Source: Archaeoglobus sp. JdFR-37 (GTDB taxonomy: Archaea; Halobacteriota; Archaeoglobi; Archaeoglobales; Archaeoglobaceae). Taken from it: a stretch of 64,000 nucleotides of DNA. The position numbers and the translations under genes were made by a program. Below the pieces are notes generated by a model. The model was not told the DNA's origin and did no database searches. It saw only the letters and a program-made list of their open reading frames with translations. This document shows, piece by piece, positions 52,370 through 61,904 of this stretch (position 1 is the stretch's first letter; every line of letters begins with the position of its first letter). The stretch spans positions 54,139 to 118,138 of the forward strand of contig MTMY01000032.1 in the NCBI GenBank assembly GCA_002010215.1, in the 5' to 3' direction.

Positions 52370-53095
52370 ATGATTGCTTATGGAAGGTTCGTGGCAAGAG
52401 GTGAAATATACGAGGGCTTTTTTGAGGTTAAAGAAGGGCAAATTCTTATAGATGGCATGACTTTTTCAACTTCCAATGTCAAGTTTCTTCCTCCTGTAGA
52501 GCCCACCAAGATCGTATGCGTGGGCCTGAATTACAGAGATCATGCTGAAGAATTTGGAATGGAGCTACCAGATGAGCCTGTCTTATTCCTGAAACCTCCA
52601 TCCGCTGTTATAGGTGACGGTGAAGCCATAGAGCTGCCGGATTGCGGAAGGGTGGATTATGAAGGTGAGCTTGCCGTTGTAATCGCCAAGAAATGCAGAA
52701 GCGTTTCTCGAAGCGAGGCTCTCAGCTACGTTCTGGGCTTCACCTGCTTCAACGATGTGACTGCGAGAGACCTCCAGCGTAAGGATAGGCAGTGGACCAG
52801 AAGTAAATCCTTTGACACCTTCGCGCCTATTGGTCCCTATGTTGCATGTATAGATGATGCCTCAAACCTGAAAATTGAAACCAGAGTTAATGGAGCTATA
52901 AAGCAATCTTCAAATACATCTAACCTCATATTCGATGTTCCACGCCTCATTGAATTCATATCCGGAATCATGACTCTTAGAGAAGGAGATGTCATAGCAA
53001 CAGGCACACCTTCAGGCGTCGGCCCCCTCAGCAAAGGAGATGTGGTTGAGGTGGAAATTGAAGGCATTGGTGTTTTGAGAAACAGAGTTGTCTGA
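52370..53095 (+). CDS. Fumarylacetoacetate hydrolase (FAH) family protein
   Basis: A 241-residue FAH-fold enzyme. Members hydrolyse, decarboxylate or hydrate beta-keto and related acids with a divalent metal. Marks are KIVCVGLNYRDHAEEFG, PVLFLKPPSAVIGDGEAIELP, the metal glutamates in VDYEGELAVVIAKK, FTCFNDVTARDLQ, and MTLREGDVIATGTPSGVGPL. The substrate is not evident. A TATA-like AATATATTTT lies 26 bases before the ATG, so it is probably leaderless. It is followed by valS 15 bases later and may share its transcript. Confidence 0.9.
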   Translation: MIAYGRFVARGEIYEGFFEVKEGQILIDGMTFSTSNVKFLPPVEPTKIVCVGLNYRDHAEEFGMELPDEPVLFLKPPSAVIGDGEAIELPDCGRVDYEGELAVVIAKKCRSVSRSEALSYVLGFTCFNDVTARDLQRKDRQWTRSKSFDTFAPIGPYVACIDDASNLKIETRVNGAIKQSSNTSNLIFDVPRLIEFISGIMTLREGDVIATGTPSGVGPLSKGDVVEVEIEGIGVLRNRVV

Positions 53096-53110
53096 ACAGA
53101 GGTGATGACC

Positions 53111-55690
53111 ATGATCGAAAAGGAATATAGGGCAACAGAAATCGAGGAAAAGTGGGTTGGAAAGTGGAGAGATGAGATGTACTATTTTGACTGGGATTCA
53201 AAGAAGCCTCATTTCATAATCGATACTCCTCCTCCCTATCCCACGGGATCATTCCACATCGGCAACACCCTGAACTGGTGCTATATTGATTTCATCGCCA
53301 GATACAAGCGAATGAAGGGCTATGAAGTCATGTTCCCCCAGGGTTGGGACTGCCACGGCCTTCCGACGGAAGTGAAGGTTGAGGAGATTCACGGCATAAA
53401 GAAGAGCGATGTCAGCAGGGAGGAATTCAGAAAGCTCTGCGTAGCCTTCACTGAAGAGAACATAGAGAAGATGCGTTCCGTCATGAAGAGAATGGCCTTC
53501 AGCATAGACTGGAGCAAGGAATACATCACCATGTATCCCGAATACTTCCGCAAAACCCAGATCAGCTTTGTCAGAATGTACAGAAAGGGTTTGATCTACC
53601 GTGATTACCACCCTGTCATCCATTGCCCACGCTGTGAAACCACTATAGCTCTGGCCGAGATAGAGTACAAGACCGGAAAAACCAAGCTGAACTATATCGA
53701 GTTCGATGAAGGTGTCATAATCGCCACCACTCGCCCTGAGCTGATTCCGGCATGCGTTGCCATCGCCGTACATCCGGAGGACGAGAGGTATAAAGACTCC
53801 ATCGGCAGGATTGTGAGAGTTCCCGGAACGAATCACGAGGTAAGAATAATTCCTGACGAAGAGGTTGATCCGGAATACGGCACGGGAATGGTGATGATCT
53901 GTACCTTTGGCGACAGGCAGGATGTGAAGTGGTGGAAGAAGCACGATCTTGAACTCAGAGATACTCTGACAAGGGACGGCAAATTGAACGAAAGAGCTGG
54001 GAAATACGCAGGGCTCACCATCCCAGAAGCCAGAGAGAAGATTCTGGAAGACCTGAAAGCAGAAGGAAAGCTCATCAAGCAGGAAGATGTGCAGCACAAT
54101 GTTGGCCTTTGCTGGAGATGCAAAACGCCTGTTGAGATCGTTCCAGAAGAGCAGTGGTTCGTGAAAATAGAGAAGGACAGGATAATGGAGGCTGCAAGAA
54201 AAATAAAGTGGATTCCAGAGCACATGCTTTCCCGCCTTGAAGGCTGGGTCGAGAGCATGGAATGGGACTGGGTCATAAGCAGGCAGCGCGTTTTCGCAAC
54301 TCCAATCCCTGTCTGGTACTGTAACGACTGCGGAGAGGTTGTTGTGGCAAAGGAGGAGTGGCTCCCTGTTGATCCCACCAAAGATGAGCCACCAGAACCC
54401 TGTCCTAAATGCGGCAGTAGGAACTTCAGGGGAGAGGATGACGTGCTGGACACCTGGATGGACTCCAGCATAACCTCTCTCGCCGTAGTGGGCTGGCCTG
54501 ACGGGCTAAAGGAGTATCCCACAAATCTCCGCCCCCAGGGCCACGATATCATACGCACATGGGCCTTTTACACCATTCTTAGGAGCATTGCTTTAGTTGA
54601 CGAGATACCATGGCATGAGATCGTGATAAACGGGATGGTTCTGGGAGAAGATGGCAGAAAGATGAGCAAGAGCCTCGGAAACATAATCTCACCCGACGAG
54701 GTTATTGAGAAGTACGGCGCAGATGCTTTGAGGCAGTGGGCAGCTATTGGAGGTGTCGTTGGAAGCGATGTGATGTTCACTTGGAAGGAAATAGTTGCGG
54801 CAAGCAGGTTCCAGCAGAAGTTCTGGAGCATTTTAAGGTTCACCATGCCCCATGTTGAGGGATACGAGCCTTCAGATAATGACATTGAGTACCTCAGAGA
54901 TGTCGACAGATGGATTCTTTCAAAGCTAAACAGGCTGATTAAAGACGTAAACGAATACATGGACGAATATCGATTCAGCGAGGCCCTGAAAGCAATCAGG
55001 GGCTTTGCTTGGTACGAGTATGCTGACAACTATCTGGAGATTGTCAAAAACAGGCTTTACTCTGGTGGAGAAGATGAGAAGAGGGGAGCAAAGTACGTCC
55101 TCTACAAGACCATGGATGCTCTGATAAAGATGCTGGCACCCTTCACACCTTTCCTAGCTGAAGAGTGCTGGAATATGTTCAGAGGAGAAGGGAGCGTTCA
55201 CCTGCAGAGCTATCCTGAGGCTGATGAGAGGTTCATAGACGATGAATGGGAGAGGAAAGGTGAACTCATCAAGGAGATAGTTGCTGCAATAAGAAGGCTG
55301 AAGCATGATAGAGGACTGGCCTTAAACGCTCCCATGAAGAAAGTAATGGTTTATTCCTCACCCATCGACGTTAGAGATATTGCCGGAGCTGTAAATGCTC
55401 CTGTTGAACTACTTGACTCCATGCCAAAGATAGAGACTAGAGTTAAGGCTCTGAAGCCAAAGTTCGGAGTGCTGGGACCGCTATTCAGAGATAAAACAAA
55501 GGAGATTGTGAAAATGGCTCAGGAGCTCAGTGATGAGGAGAAGCTCAGGTTAGTGAGTGAGGGCAGCATAACGGTGGATGGCTTCGAGCTAAAAGCAGAA
55601 TGGTTCGATGTTCAAATGGAAAAGGTTATAGGTGAGAAGGGAGTAGAGATTCTCGAAGTTGGCAATGCAGTTGTCATAGTGGAAATCTGA
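53111..55690 (+). CDS. valS: Valine-tRNA ligase
   Basis: Valyl-tRNA synthetase of about 859 residues, class Ia. The HIGH motif is FHIGN in [15 protein letters not shown], the second is KMSKS in [11 protein letters not shown]. The sequence [16 protein letters not shown] is the Trp-type version that separates ValRS from IleRS (GYDCHGLPIE). The CP1 editing domain contains TTRPEL, and zinc-type Cys pairs are CPRCETT, CWRC, CNDC and CPKC. ATG 53111 is preceded by GAGGTGATG; upstream GTG/ATG codons lie inside that site. It is 10 bases before the TrmB-like regulator. Confidence 0.95.
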   Translation: MIEKEYRATEIEEKWVGKWRDEMYYFDWDSKKPHFIIDTPPPYPTGSFHIGNTLNWCYIDFIARYKRMKGYEVMFPQGWDCHGLPTEVKVEEIHGIKKSDVSREEFRKLCVAFTEENIEKMRSVMKRMAFSIDWSKEYITMYPEYFRKTQISFVRMYRKGLIYRDYHPVIHCPRCETTIALAEIEYKTGKTKLNYIEFDEGVIIATTRPELIPACVAIAVHPEDERYKDSIGRIVRVPGTNHEVRIIPDEEVDPEYGTGMVMICTFGDRQDVKWWKKHDLELRDTLTRDGKLNERAGKYAGLTIPEAREKILEDLKAEGKLIKQEDVQHNVGLCWRCKTPVEIVPEEQWFVKIEKDRIMEAARKIKWIPEHMLSRLEGWVESMEWDWVISRQRVFATPIPVWYCNDCGEVVVAKEEWLPVDPTKDEPPEPCPKCGSRNFRGEDDVLDTWMDSSITSLAVVGWPDGLKEYPTNLRPQGHDIIRTWAFYTILRSIALVDEIPWHEIVINGMVLGEDGRKMSKSLGNIISPDEVIEKYGADALRQWAAIGGVVGSDVMFTWKEIVAASRFQQKFWSILRFTMPHVEGYEPSDNDIEYLRDVDRWILSKLNRLIKDVNEYMDEYRFSEALKAIRGFAWYEYADNYLEIVKNRLYSGGEDEKRGAKYVLYKTMDALIKMLAPFTPFLAEECWNMFRGEGSVHLQSYPEADERFIDDEWERKGELIKEIVAAIRRLKHDRGLALNAPMKKVMVYSSPIDVRDIAGAVNAPVELLDSMPKIETRVKALKPKFGVLGPLFRDKTKEIVKMAQELSDEEKLRLVSEGSITVDGFELKAEWFDVQMEKVIGEKGVEILEVGNAVVIVEI

Positions 55691-55700
55691 GGGATCAAAA

Positions 55701-56081
55701 ATGGATGAAGCCCTTAAAGAATTATTTGAGGAAATGGAGCCGACCTTTCAGCACATACTGAAGTGCGTCCTCCGCCTCACCCCATCCGAAATAGAAGTTT
55801 ACTTAGCCTTGCACATGCACCCCAACATAGGCGTTGACGAGCTGGCAGAGCATATAGGAAAGGATAGAAGCGGAGTTTACAGGAGTCTCCAGACCCTCAT
55901 GGAGAAGGGTCTTGTAAAGAGAGAATATCGGATTTTGAAGCACGGCGGCTACAAGTATCTCTACGTTCCGGTACCCTTGGAAGAGCTGAAAGCCAAACTG
56001 AAAAAGGAGCTAGAAGAATGGTTTGAGAAGCTCAATGAGGTAGTTGAATCCTTCGAGCTCAAAATAGAAGAGAAGACCTGA
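55701..56081 (+). CDS. TrmB-like winged-helix regulator
   Basis: A 126-residue archaeal transcription regulator with a TrmB-type winged helix. The DNA-binding part is LTPSEIEVYLALHMHPNIGVDELAEHIGKDRSGVYRSLQTLMEKGLVKREYR, followed by a wing (HGGYKYLYVPV) and a C-terminal coiled coil (LKAKLKKELEEWFEKLNEVVESFELK) that likely forms a dimer. There is no sugar-binding domain, so it is the short form. It starts 10 bases after valS and is probably co-transcribed. Target unknown. Confidence 0.85.
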   Translation: MDEALKELFEEMEPTFQHILKCVLRLTPSEIEVYLALHMHPNIGVDELAEHIGKDRSGVYRSLQTLMEKGLVKREYRILKHGGYKYLYVPVPLEELKAKLKKELEEWFEKLNEVVESFELKIEEKT

Positions 56082-56108
56082 AGATCGATTTGCTTTATCA
56101 CTTTCTGA

Positions 56109-56930
56109 CTAAACCTCAGCATATGTCCTTTTGAGCAGTAATGCATCCTCTTCCAAATTGGGGCTCTCACATATAAGCATTCCTTCCACACCAAACTCTT
56201 TTAGAACTTTCAGAAGCTCCACATACTTCAAATCTGATTCTTCCAGATTCAGGTGGTTTTTCTCCCCTTTCAGACCATATTCTATCCCGCTGACGTGAAT
56301 ATGCATATACTTAATAGCTTCTCTGCCAAGCCTCTCCTCAACATGGCTCAAAATCTCCCAGAACTCATCATAGCTGTTGTATCTCCGGTATCTGGCATGG
56401 ATGTGGCTGAAATCGATGCAAGGCATTACATTTTCAAGCTCTTCTGAAAGCCTCAGCAACTCATCCAGCTCACCGAACTGAGTCGGTTTGCCTGTGGTTT
56501 CGGGCCTGAGAATGACGTCAACACCATTCTGGCTTATTTTATTAAGGGCCACCTCCACACCCTTCTTGATATTCTGATACGCCCTCTCCTTTGAGCTTCT
56601 CAGATAGTAACCGGGATGGAAAACTATGTTTCTGGCCCCGAATATGCTGCCCACAAGAGCTGAATCAACTAACCTCTTTACGCTCTGCTGAAACTTCTCT
56701 TGGTTCTCTGCATTCAGGTTGATATAATAAGGCGCATGGACGCTTAAAGCTACGTTGAACTCCTCCGCAACCTCCCTTACCTCTTCAGCCTTTTTTCTTC
56801 CCATCTTGACGCCCCTTACAAACTGAACCTCCATGGCATCTAGGCCGAGTTCTGCAACTGTTTTAACTCCTCCCGCAGTACTGCGATCTTTCGATGCATG
56901 GGGAACACCGGCTGGCCCGAATAGAAGCAT
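56109..56930 (-). CDS. Endonuclease IV-like TIM-barrel protein
   Basis: A 273-residue protein of the AP endonuclease 2/xylose isomerase superfamily. It resembles endonuclease IV: likely metal ligands are in SVHAPYYINL, NIVFHPGYY, ILRPETTGK, CIDFSHIHAR, YMHIHVSGI and LICESP. The usual RDxH segment near the end is not recognisable (KGEKNHLNL), so full AP endonuclease activity is not sure. It is divergent from ku with a 127-base gap, which puts it in a DNA end-joining neighbourhood and supports a repair role. A sugar isomerase remains possible. Confidence 0.75.
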   Translation of the reverse strand: MLLFGPAGVPHASKDRSTAGGVKTVAELGLDAMEVQFVRGVKMGRKKAEEVREVAEEFNVALSVHAPYYINLNAENQEKFQQSVKRLVDSALVGSIFGARNIVFHPGYYLRSSKERAYQNIKKGVEVALNKISQNGVDVILRPETTGKPTQFGELDELLRLSEELENVMPCIDFSHIHARYRRYNSYDEFWEILSHVEERLGREAIKYMHIHVSGIEYGLKGEKNHLNLEESDLKYVELLKVLKEFGVEGMLICESPNLEEDALLLKRTYAEV

Positions 56931-57028
56931 GATGATTTGTGCTGAGTTATCATTAAAAGCTGTATCGATATTCGGGATGTAACTGCAGGTTGAAGGGATT
57001 AACCCAGAATGTTACAGCTGGCACCAAA

Positions 57029-57048
57029 TTTATCTTTGAAAAGATAAA
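57029..57048. promoter_or_regulatory. 20 bp palindrome over the ku promoter
   Basis: TTTATCTTT-GA-AAAGATAAA has perfect 9-base arms. It covers the probable TATA region (AAATTTAT) and reaches to 9 bases before the ku ATG. A regulator bound here would block the promoter. It is also in the region divergent to the endonuclease IV-like gene. Confidence 0.5.
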
Positions 57049-57057
57049 CTATCTATT

Positions 57058-57825
57058 ATGAGAGCTACTTGGAAGGGCAGCATTACCTTTGGCCTAGTAT
57101 CCATACCCATCAAGCTGTACAATGCAAGGATCACAAGGGAGATCAGCTTCCACATGCTTCACGCCTCAGATGGGGGGCGAATAAGGCTGAGGAGAGTATG
57201 CGAGAAGTGTGGAAAGGAAGTGGGCAGAGATGAAATTGTGAAGGGTTATGAAATCTCAAAGAATGAGTACGTAATACTTACAGAAGAAGACTTCGAGAAG
57301 ATTCCTCTGAAAAGCGCCAAGGCCATCGGCATCCACCAGTTTTTCGACCCTTCTGAGCTGAACATAATTTATTACGGGAGTTTCTACTACGTGGCCCCAG
57401 ACAAGGGCGGAGAAAAGGCCTACTCTTTGCTGACTAAAGCCATGGAAGAGACCAATAGCGTGGGGATGGGAAAGATAGGTATGCGAGGGAAGGAATATCT
57501 GGTAGCAATTCGGCCTTTCAACGGTGGCATGGCTCTGGCACAGCTTTACTATGTGGATGAGGTGAGGAGCCCTGCAGAAATTCCGGGGTGGGGTGCAAAA
57601 GCAGAATTTACTGAGCAGGAGCTTGAACTGGCAAAGCAACTTGTCCTAGCCATGAAAAGGCCCTTGAGGCTTGAGGATTACAGAGATGAGTACAAAGAGG
57701 CACTGATGCAGCTAATCGAAGCTAAACTTGCCGGGAGAGAAGTTAAGGTTGTTGAAGAGGTTGAAGCTGCAAAATCGTTGCTTGATGCACTTAAGGCAAG
57801 TCTTGAATCCGTGAAGCAGGAGTGA
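57058..57825 (+). CDS. ku: DNA end-binding protein Ku
   Basis: A 255-residue prokaryotic Ku that forms a homodimeric ring around DNA ends and recruits the ligase in non-homologous end joining. Family marks are WKGSITFGLVSIPIKLYNA at the start, a CxxC-containing segment RRVCEKCGKEVGRDEIVKGYEI, ITEEDFEKIPLKSAKAI-like strand and MALAQLYYVDEVRSPAEIP. The C-terminal end is short and charged. The gene is followed by a LigD-like ligase. Ku is rare in archaea; Archaeoglobus and Methanocella are known cases. The probable promoter is overlapped by a 20 bp palindrome. Confidence 0.95.
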   Translation: MRATWKGSITFGLVSIPIKLYNARITREISFHMLHASDGGRIRLRRVCEKCGKEVGRDEIVKGYEISKNEYVILTEEDFEKIPLKSAKAIGIHQFFDPSELNIIYYGSFYYVAPDKGGEKAYSLLTKAMEETNSVGMGKIGMRGKEYLVAIRPFNGGMALAQLYYVDEVRSPAEIPGWGAKAEFTEQELELAKQLVLAMKRPLRLEDYRDEYKEALMQLIEAKLAGREVKVVEEVEAAKSLLDALKASLESVKQE

Positions 57826-57880
57826 AAGAGTAGGGAAGAGTAAAGAAGTAAATAGGTAAAAGGAAAGGGGAAAAGTAAAA

Positions 57881-58852
57881 ATGAGCTGGTTTGACAGAGT
57901 TATCCAGCCAATGCTGGCCAGACCTTCAAAGCCTTTCAGCTCACCCAACTTCATTTACGAACTTAAATTTGATGGGACAAGATGCATTTCCTTCATTGAC
58001 GTTGAGAGAAATCAAATAAGGATGCAGAATCGGAGATTAATGGAGATCTCCTACAGATACCCTGAAATAGATTTGCCATCAGCTTTCGGCAAAAGTGTAG
58101 TGGTGGATGGGGAGATAGTTGTTCTGAAAGGTGGCAAGCCAGATTTTAGCTTGCTCCAGAAGCGGGAGCATGTGGAGTCAAGAACAAAAATTTCGCTACT
58201 TTCGAAACTGTATCCTGCAACTTACATGGTTTTTGATATCCTTTATATTAATGGAGATGGTTGGATTATGGACAGAGCGCTGAAAGAGAGAAAAGAGGCG
58301 CTGGAAGAAGTCATCTCCGAAACTCCACACGTTCTGAAAGTTGAATGGATTAAAAGCAAGGGGGGCGAGTTTTATGAGAAGGTTGTCGCCCTCGGAATGG
58401 AAGGAATTATGGCAAAAAAGCTTGGCTCAGTGTATCAACCCGGTAGGAGGAGTGAAGATTGGCTTAAGATAAAGAAGAGCGACACTGTCGACTGCGTGAT
58501 TGCTGGCTACCTCGAAGGTGAAGGGTGGCGGACTGGTTACTTCGGCTCCCTGATTCTGGCACTGTATGATGGCAATACTCTTGTCCACGTGGGTCAGGTG
58601 GGCACTGGCTTCGATTCAGAATTTGTAAGACAATTTGGAGAAAAGTTGAAGGAAATCGAAGTTGATCAACCCTACTTCGATACTGAGTTCAAGCGGAAAG
58701 TTCACTGGGTCAAACCGGTTTACGTCTGCGAGGTGGAGTATCTGGAGACCACAAAGGATGGGAAGCTCAGGGCACCGGTTTTCAGAAGGTTGAGAAGTGA
58801 TAAGAGTCCGGAGGAGTGCACAGTTGACCAAATCATTGACAGAATCGACTAA
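57881..58852 (+). CDS. ATP-dependent DNA ligase, LigD ligase-domain type
   Basis: A 323-residue stand-alone ligase corresponding to the ligase domain of bacterial LigD. The adenylated lysine is in ELKFDGTR (motif I), followed by VVVDGEIVV, MVFDILYING, EGIMAKKLGSVY (motif IV) and WLKIKKSD (motif V). The C-terminal OB-fold has LVHVGQVGTGF and LRAPVFRRLRSDKSPEEC. No primase-polymerase or phosphoesterase domain is fused, as is usual for archaeal NHEJ systems. It follows ku after a 55-base purine-rich spacer. Confidence 0.93.
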   Translation: MSWFDRVIQPMLARPSKPFSSPNFIYELKFDGTRCISFIDVERNQIRMQNRRLMEISYRYPEIDLPSAFGKSVVVDGEIVVLKGGKPDFSLLQKREHVESRTKISLLSKLYPATYMVFDILYINGDGWIMDRALKERKEALEEVISETPHVLKVEWIKSKGGEFYEKVVALGMEGIMAKKLGSVYQPGRRSEDWLKIKKSDTVDCVIAGYLEGEGWRTGYFGSLILALYDGNTLVHVGQVGTGFDSEFVRQFGEKLKEIEVDQPYFDTEFKRKVHWVKPVYVCEVEYLETTKDGKLRAPVFRRLRSDKSPEECTVDQIIDRID

Positions 58853-58875
58853 CCTAACCCTGACAGGTGATGGAA

Positions 58876-59226
58876 ATGCAACCGCTCTACAGACAGCTTA
58901 ACCTGACAGCAAGAGAGGCTGCGGAGATAATGGCCACTGTTACAGAGATTTTATCCAGAAAATTAGGAGATGATGAGGTAATAAAGGAGCTCATCAAGCT
59001 GTACAAAGGGGAGAAGCTTTGCTTTGCGGTGCTGACTCTTAGCAGGCTTCTCGGAATGGTTCTCGCAGTAAACGAGCCTGAGAGAGCAAAAAGTATAGTT
59101 CTGGACTTCACAAGATTCATGAAAATACTGGAGAAGGATGGCAGGGAGAGGCTGGTGAAGGTGATAGAGCAGGAGATTCTGGAGGAGGTGACTTTTGAAG
59201 TAGAAAAGCTTAAGGATGCTTTTTGA
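58876..59226 (+). CDS. Unknown small helical protein linked to ku-ligase
   Basis: A 116-residue, almost wholly helical and soluble protein that I do not recognise. There are two amphipathic helical regions (LTAREAAEIMATVTEILSRKL; RAKSIVLDFTRFMKILEKDGRERLVKVIEQEIL) and no metal motif or membrane span. It starts 23 bases after the ligase stop and has AGGTGA 5 bases before ATG 58876. The tight spacing and common direction put it in the ku-ligase transcript. It could be an accessory end-joining factor, but it may also be an unrelated passenger. Confidence 0.6.
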   Translation: MQPLYRQLNLTAREAAEIMATVTEILSRKLGDDEVIKELIKLYKGEKLCFAVLTLSRLLGMVLAVNEPERAKSIVLDFTRFMKILEKDGRERLVKVIEQEILEEVTFEVEKLKDAF

Positions 59227-59294
59227 TTTCGGTGGATGGCTTTCTTGGAACGTCTTATAAAAGCCTCCCGTTAGCGAGTGAGAAAGACCCAAAA

Positions 59295-60005
59295 TCAAGG
59301 TCTAAACATGCATCCGTGTCCGGGTATTATGTAGTCCGCCAGATTTTTCAGCTTTTCAACGCTTTTCATGGCTTCATCTTCAGAATAGAAATCTGCATTG
59401 TACCTCCAAATCTTCCCCGCCAAATAGTAGCTGGGCGAAACCACAGCATCTCCGGCAATTGCGATTTTCATTTCACCAATGCCGATGATTCTTCCGCCAG
59501 ATCTGTTTGAATTTGAATATCTCAGTCTTTCAGTTTTAACAACCAAGGACATGTGGTCTGCGGTATGTCCCGGAGTAGAAACAGTCCTTACACCATCGGC
59601 AATCCTGTCCCCATCCTTAACACCTATAGAATTAAACCCATATTTCTCCACAGCAGCCTTTGCCGTTACAATCTCGCTCTCGCGGAACATTCCCAAGTTT
59701 CCGAAATGATCCCTATGCCAGTGGGTTATGAAAACAATGTCAATATCTGATGGCTTAAGCCCCAGAATTGCGAGATTATGAAGCAAATTTTTCGTGTTCC
59801 ATTCCCTATTCTCGTTGCTCAGGTTGAATTCGAAGTCGAAGCCGGTGTCCACAATTATTCTGGCGTCAGATTCGATGTAGGTGACAGTTGAGCCGCCACC
59901 AACACCACATAATTCTTTCAAGGCCACAGCTTTAAAATCAGCTTCCTCAAATGCCTCTAAGGTTAACGTTCCAAATTTAATTATCCTCACAGACCTTGCA
60001 GCCAT
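59295..60005 (-). CDS. Metallo-beta-lactamase fold hydrolase
   Basis: A 236-residue MBL-fold protein. The metal motif HWHRDH is in DIVFITHWHRDHFGNLG, the next histidine is in STPGHTADHMSLV, the aspartate is in KIAIAGDAVVSP and the last histidine in YIIPGHG. The fold is complete. Members act as glyoxalase II-like thioesterases, RNases, lactonases and more; the substrate here is unknown. It is convergent with the helical gene and lies 60 bases after the Cys-cluster protein on the same strand. Its N-terminus carries a cysteine in KELCGVGGGSTVTYIE. Confidence 0.88.
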   Translation of the reverse strand: MAARSVRIIKFGTLTLEAFEEADFKAVALKELCGVGGGSTVTYIESDARIIVDTGFDFEFNLSNENREWNTKNLLHNLAILGLKPSDIDIVFITHWHRDHFGNLGMFRESEIVTAKAAVEKYGFNSIGVKDGDRIADGVRTVSTPGHTADHMSLVVKTERLRYSNSNRSGGRIIGIGEMKIAIAGDAVVSPSYYLAGKIWRYNADFYSEDEAMKSVEKLKNLADYIIPGHGCMFRP

Positions 60006-60064
60006 ACCTTCTAAATTTAAAAAAGGTGAATTAAAAAGCTTTCAAAAATCCCTGTAGAGAAAAT

Positions 60065-60712
60065 TTACCTTTTAAGAGCCGTTACAACGCCATGACACCT
60101 GCATGCTGTCCCTACCACAGCCTCTTGCCTCTCTGAGGCCCATATGAGAAGATTCAGAACATCTTCGCCCTTCAACGCTCCAAGCCCCGGTTCCAGATAG
60201 TGACTCTGAATTATGAATCCATCAGGTGCCGCGAAACGGAGTAATTCGTACATCGGGGCTGGCTTTTTCGCTCCTGTGACTGGACAGACGTCAGGAGCCC
60301 TACACTTCGGCAAACAATCCCCGTCTCTGTTGTAGCTGACAATTATGCTGCCCCTGGTCACAGAAACAACGATCTTCGCTGGCAATCCCGGCAAAATGCA
60401 GTCAACACCTTCATTCCAAGGCTCAAATCCGTATTTTTCAGTTAGTAGTGCAGCAGCGATGTGGATGGGAGCGGTGGGGAAAACGTATTCGGGTTTCAGC
60501 TCCTCCACCAGCTTCAGCACCTCTCCAATCCCACCCCTGACAAACAATCTTCCCTTTGCAGGTTTAATACCAGCATCAATAACCCCAAAACCGTACTTCT
60601 GCTGAACCATACAATCCTCATCAACATCAACCACAACAAAGTCACGTTGATGCTTCATAAGGTACTCTACAGCTTCCAGGCCGTATTTTCCACCACCGAC
60701 CACGATATCCAT
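60065..60712 (-). CDS. Conserved archaeal protein with N-terminal nucleotide-binding-like fold and Cys cluster
   Basis: A 215-residue protein I cannot assign to a function. The N-terminus (IVVGGGKYGLEAVEYLMKHQRDFVVVDVDEDC) looks like a dinucleotide-binding strand-turn-helix with GGGxxG. The middle contains CLPKCRAPDVCPVTGAKKP, a cysteine cluster that could bind a metal or Fe-S. A pair of cysteines (CRCHG) is near the C-terminus. It begins 3 bases after the CoA-transferase stop, so the two are one operon. A redox or CoA-ester role is possible but not shown. Confidence 0.55.
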   Translation of the reverse strand: MDIVVGGGKYGLEAVEYLMKHQRDFVVVDVDEDCMVQQKYGFGVIDAGIKPAKGRLFVRGGIGEVLKLVEELKPEYVFPTAPIHIAAALLTEKYGFEPWNEGVDCILPGLPAKIVVSVTRGSIIVSYNRDGDCLPKCRAPDVCPVTGAKKPAPMYELLRFAAPDGFIIQSHYLEPGLGALKGEDVLNLLIWASERQEAVVGTACRCHGVVTALKR

Positions 60713-60715
60713 TAT

Positions 60716-61750
60716 TCACCCCTCACCAAGCTTGGGAACTTTTCCGCTTCTTCTCGGCCTGAAATTGTTGAAGATGGCTGGAAAGCCCACAATAGTATAA
60801 CTTCTATCGAATTCTGCAGTGCCAAAGATTTCTTCATCCACCAAATGCCGGACGTTTTCAAGGCTGCTGACAATTCCGAAGGGGACTTTATCGCCTAAAA
60901 GCTTTTCAAGCTCCTTTGCCTCCATCTCCCCAACTTTCTCGGCAATTGCTCTCCTTATCTCCTCCTGTCTCTCCACCCTCTCCTCAAATGTTATGTCTCC
61001 ATAATCCAGACCAAGGGCTTCACACAGCCTCTTCCAGAAATGGGGCTCGTTAAGGATGCCAAAAGTAATGTAACCATCCTTCGCTCTGTATATCTCATAC
61101 CCGGGATTCGAAACGAAGTCTTCTGCAATCTCCATTCCGTTCAGCAGTCTGGAGGAGTGGATTGGAATGGCTGCAAGAACCGTGCCAAGCATGCTTATAT
61201 CAATGTAGCAGCCCTCTCCTGTTTTCAGCTTTCGCACGTAAGCAGACAGGATCGCTATGGTGGCAAATACAGCAGAAGAGAAGTCTGATATCTGGACGTT
61301 CGGATCGTACGGCTTACCAAGCTTTGCTCCCGCTATCTCGCAAATCCCTGCCATGCTGATAACGTTGATATCGTGTACTGGAGCGTTTATCCTTGGGTTC
61401 TGACCCATACCAGAAATCGAACAATATATGATTGAGGGGTTGACTTCTCTGGCAGCTTCGTAATCCACACCGAGTTTCGCAGCCACACCGGGGCGAAAGC
61501 CCTCAACAACAACATCGCTATCAGCCACAAGCTCCAGAAACTTTTTCCTCCCCTTCTCTTCCTTCAAATTCAGAACCAAGCTTCTCTTATTCCTGTTCAG
61601 CGCAGCAAATATCTCTCTTCTGTACCTGATGGGGTCACCGGTAGGCGGTTCGATTTTGATTACCTCTGCTCCGAGTTCTGCAAGCATCTGGGTGCAGTAA
61701 GGGCCAGGATAGAAGTAAGCCATCTCAATTACCCTCATTCCATCAAGCAT
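60716..61750 (-). CDS. Class III CoA-transferase (CaiB/BaiF family)
   Basis: A 344-residue CaiB/BaiF-type CoA-transferase that moves CoA between carboxylic acids through a glutamyl/aspartyl-CoA intermediate. The N-terminus (VIEMAYFYPGPYCTQMLAELGAEVIKIEPPTGDPIR), NRNKRSLVLNLKEEKGR, SDVVVEGFRPGVAAKLGVDYE, NPSIIYCSISGMG and DVNV-like segments follow the family. The catalytic aspartate is in VQISDFSSAVFA. The acyl substrate is not evident; racemases of the same fold are an alternative. It is divergent from the thiolase gene, which points to fatty or branched acid breakdown. Confidence 0.9.
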   Translation of the reverse strand: MLDGMRVIEMAYFYPGPYCTQMLAELGAEVIKIEPPTGDPIRYRREIFAALNRNKRSLVLNLKEEKGRKKFLELVADSDVVVEGFRPGVAAKLGVDYEAAREVNPSIIYCSISGMGQNPRINAPVHDINVISMAGICEIAGAKLGKPYDPNVQISDFSSAVFATIAILSAYVRKLKTGEGCYIDISMLGTVLAAIPIHSSRLLNGMEIAEDFVSNPGYEIYRAKDGYITFGILNEPHFWKRLCEALGLDYGDITFEERVERQEEIRRAIAEKVGEMEAKELEKLLGDKVPFGIVSSLENVRHLVDEEIFGTAEFDRSYTIVGFPAIFNNFRPRRSGKVPKLGEG

Positions 61751-61904
61751 AGGGTTTGATTTCCAGCAGTAAATTAAATACCTTCCTTTTTAGAGCACTC
61801 TAAAGACTTTTAAGCTGTAAAAATTATAATTATTAATAGGGATTTTTATGAAAAGTTCGAAAGGTATTTATTAATCTCATCAGACTCCCTTGAGGTGTTG
61901 CCTT

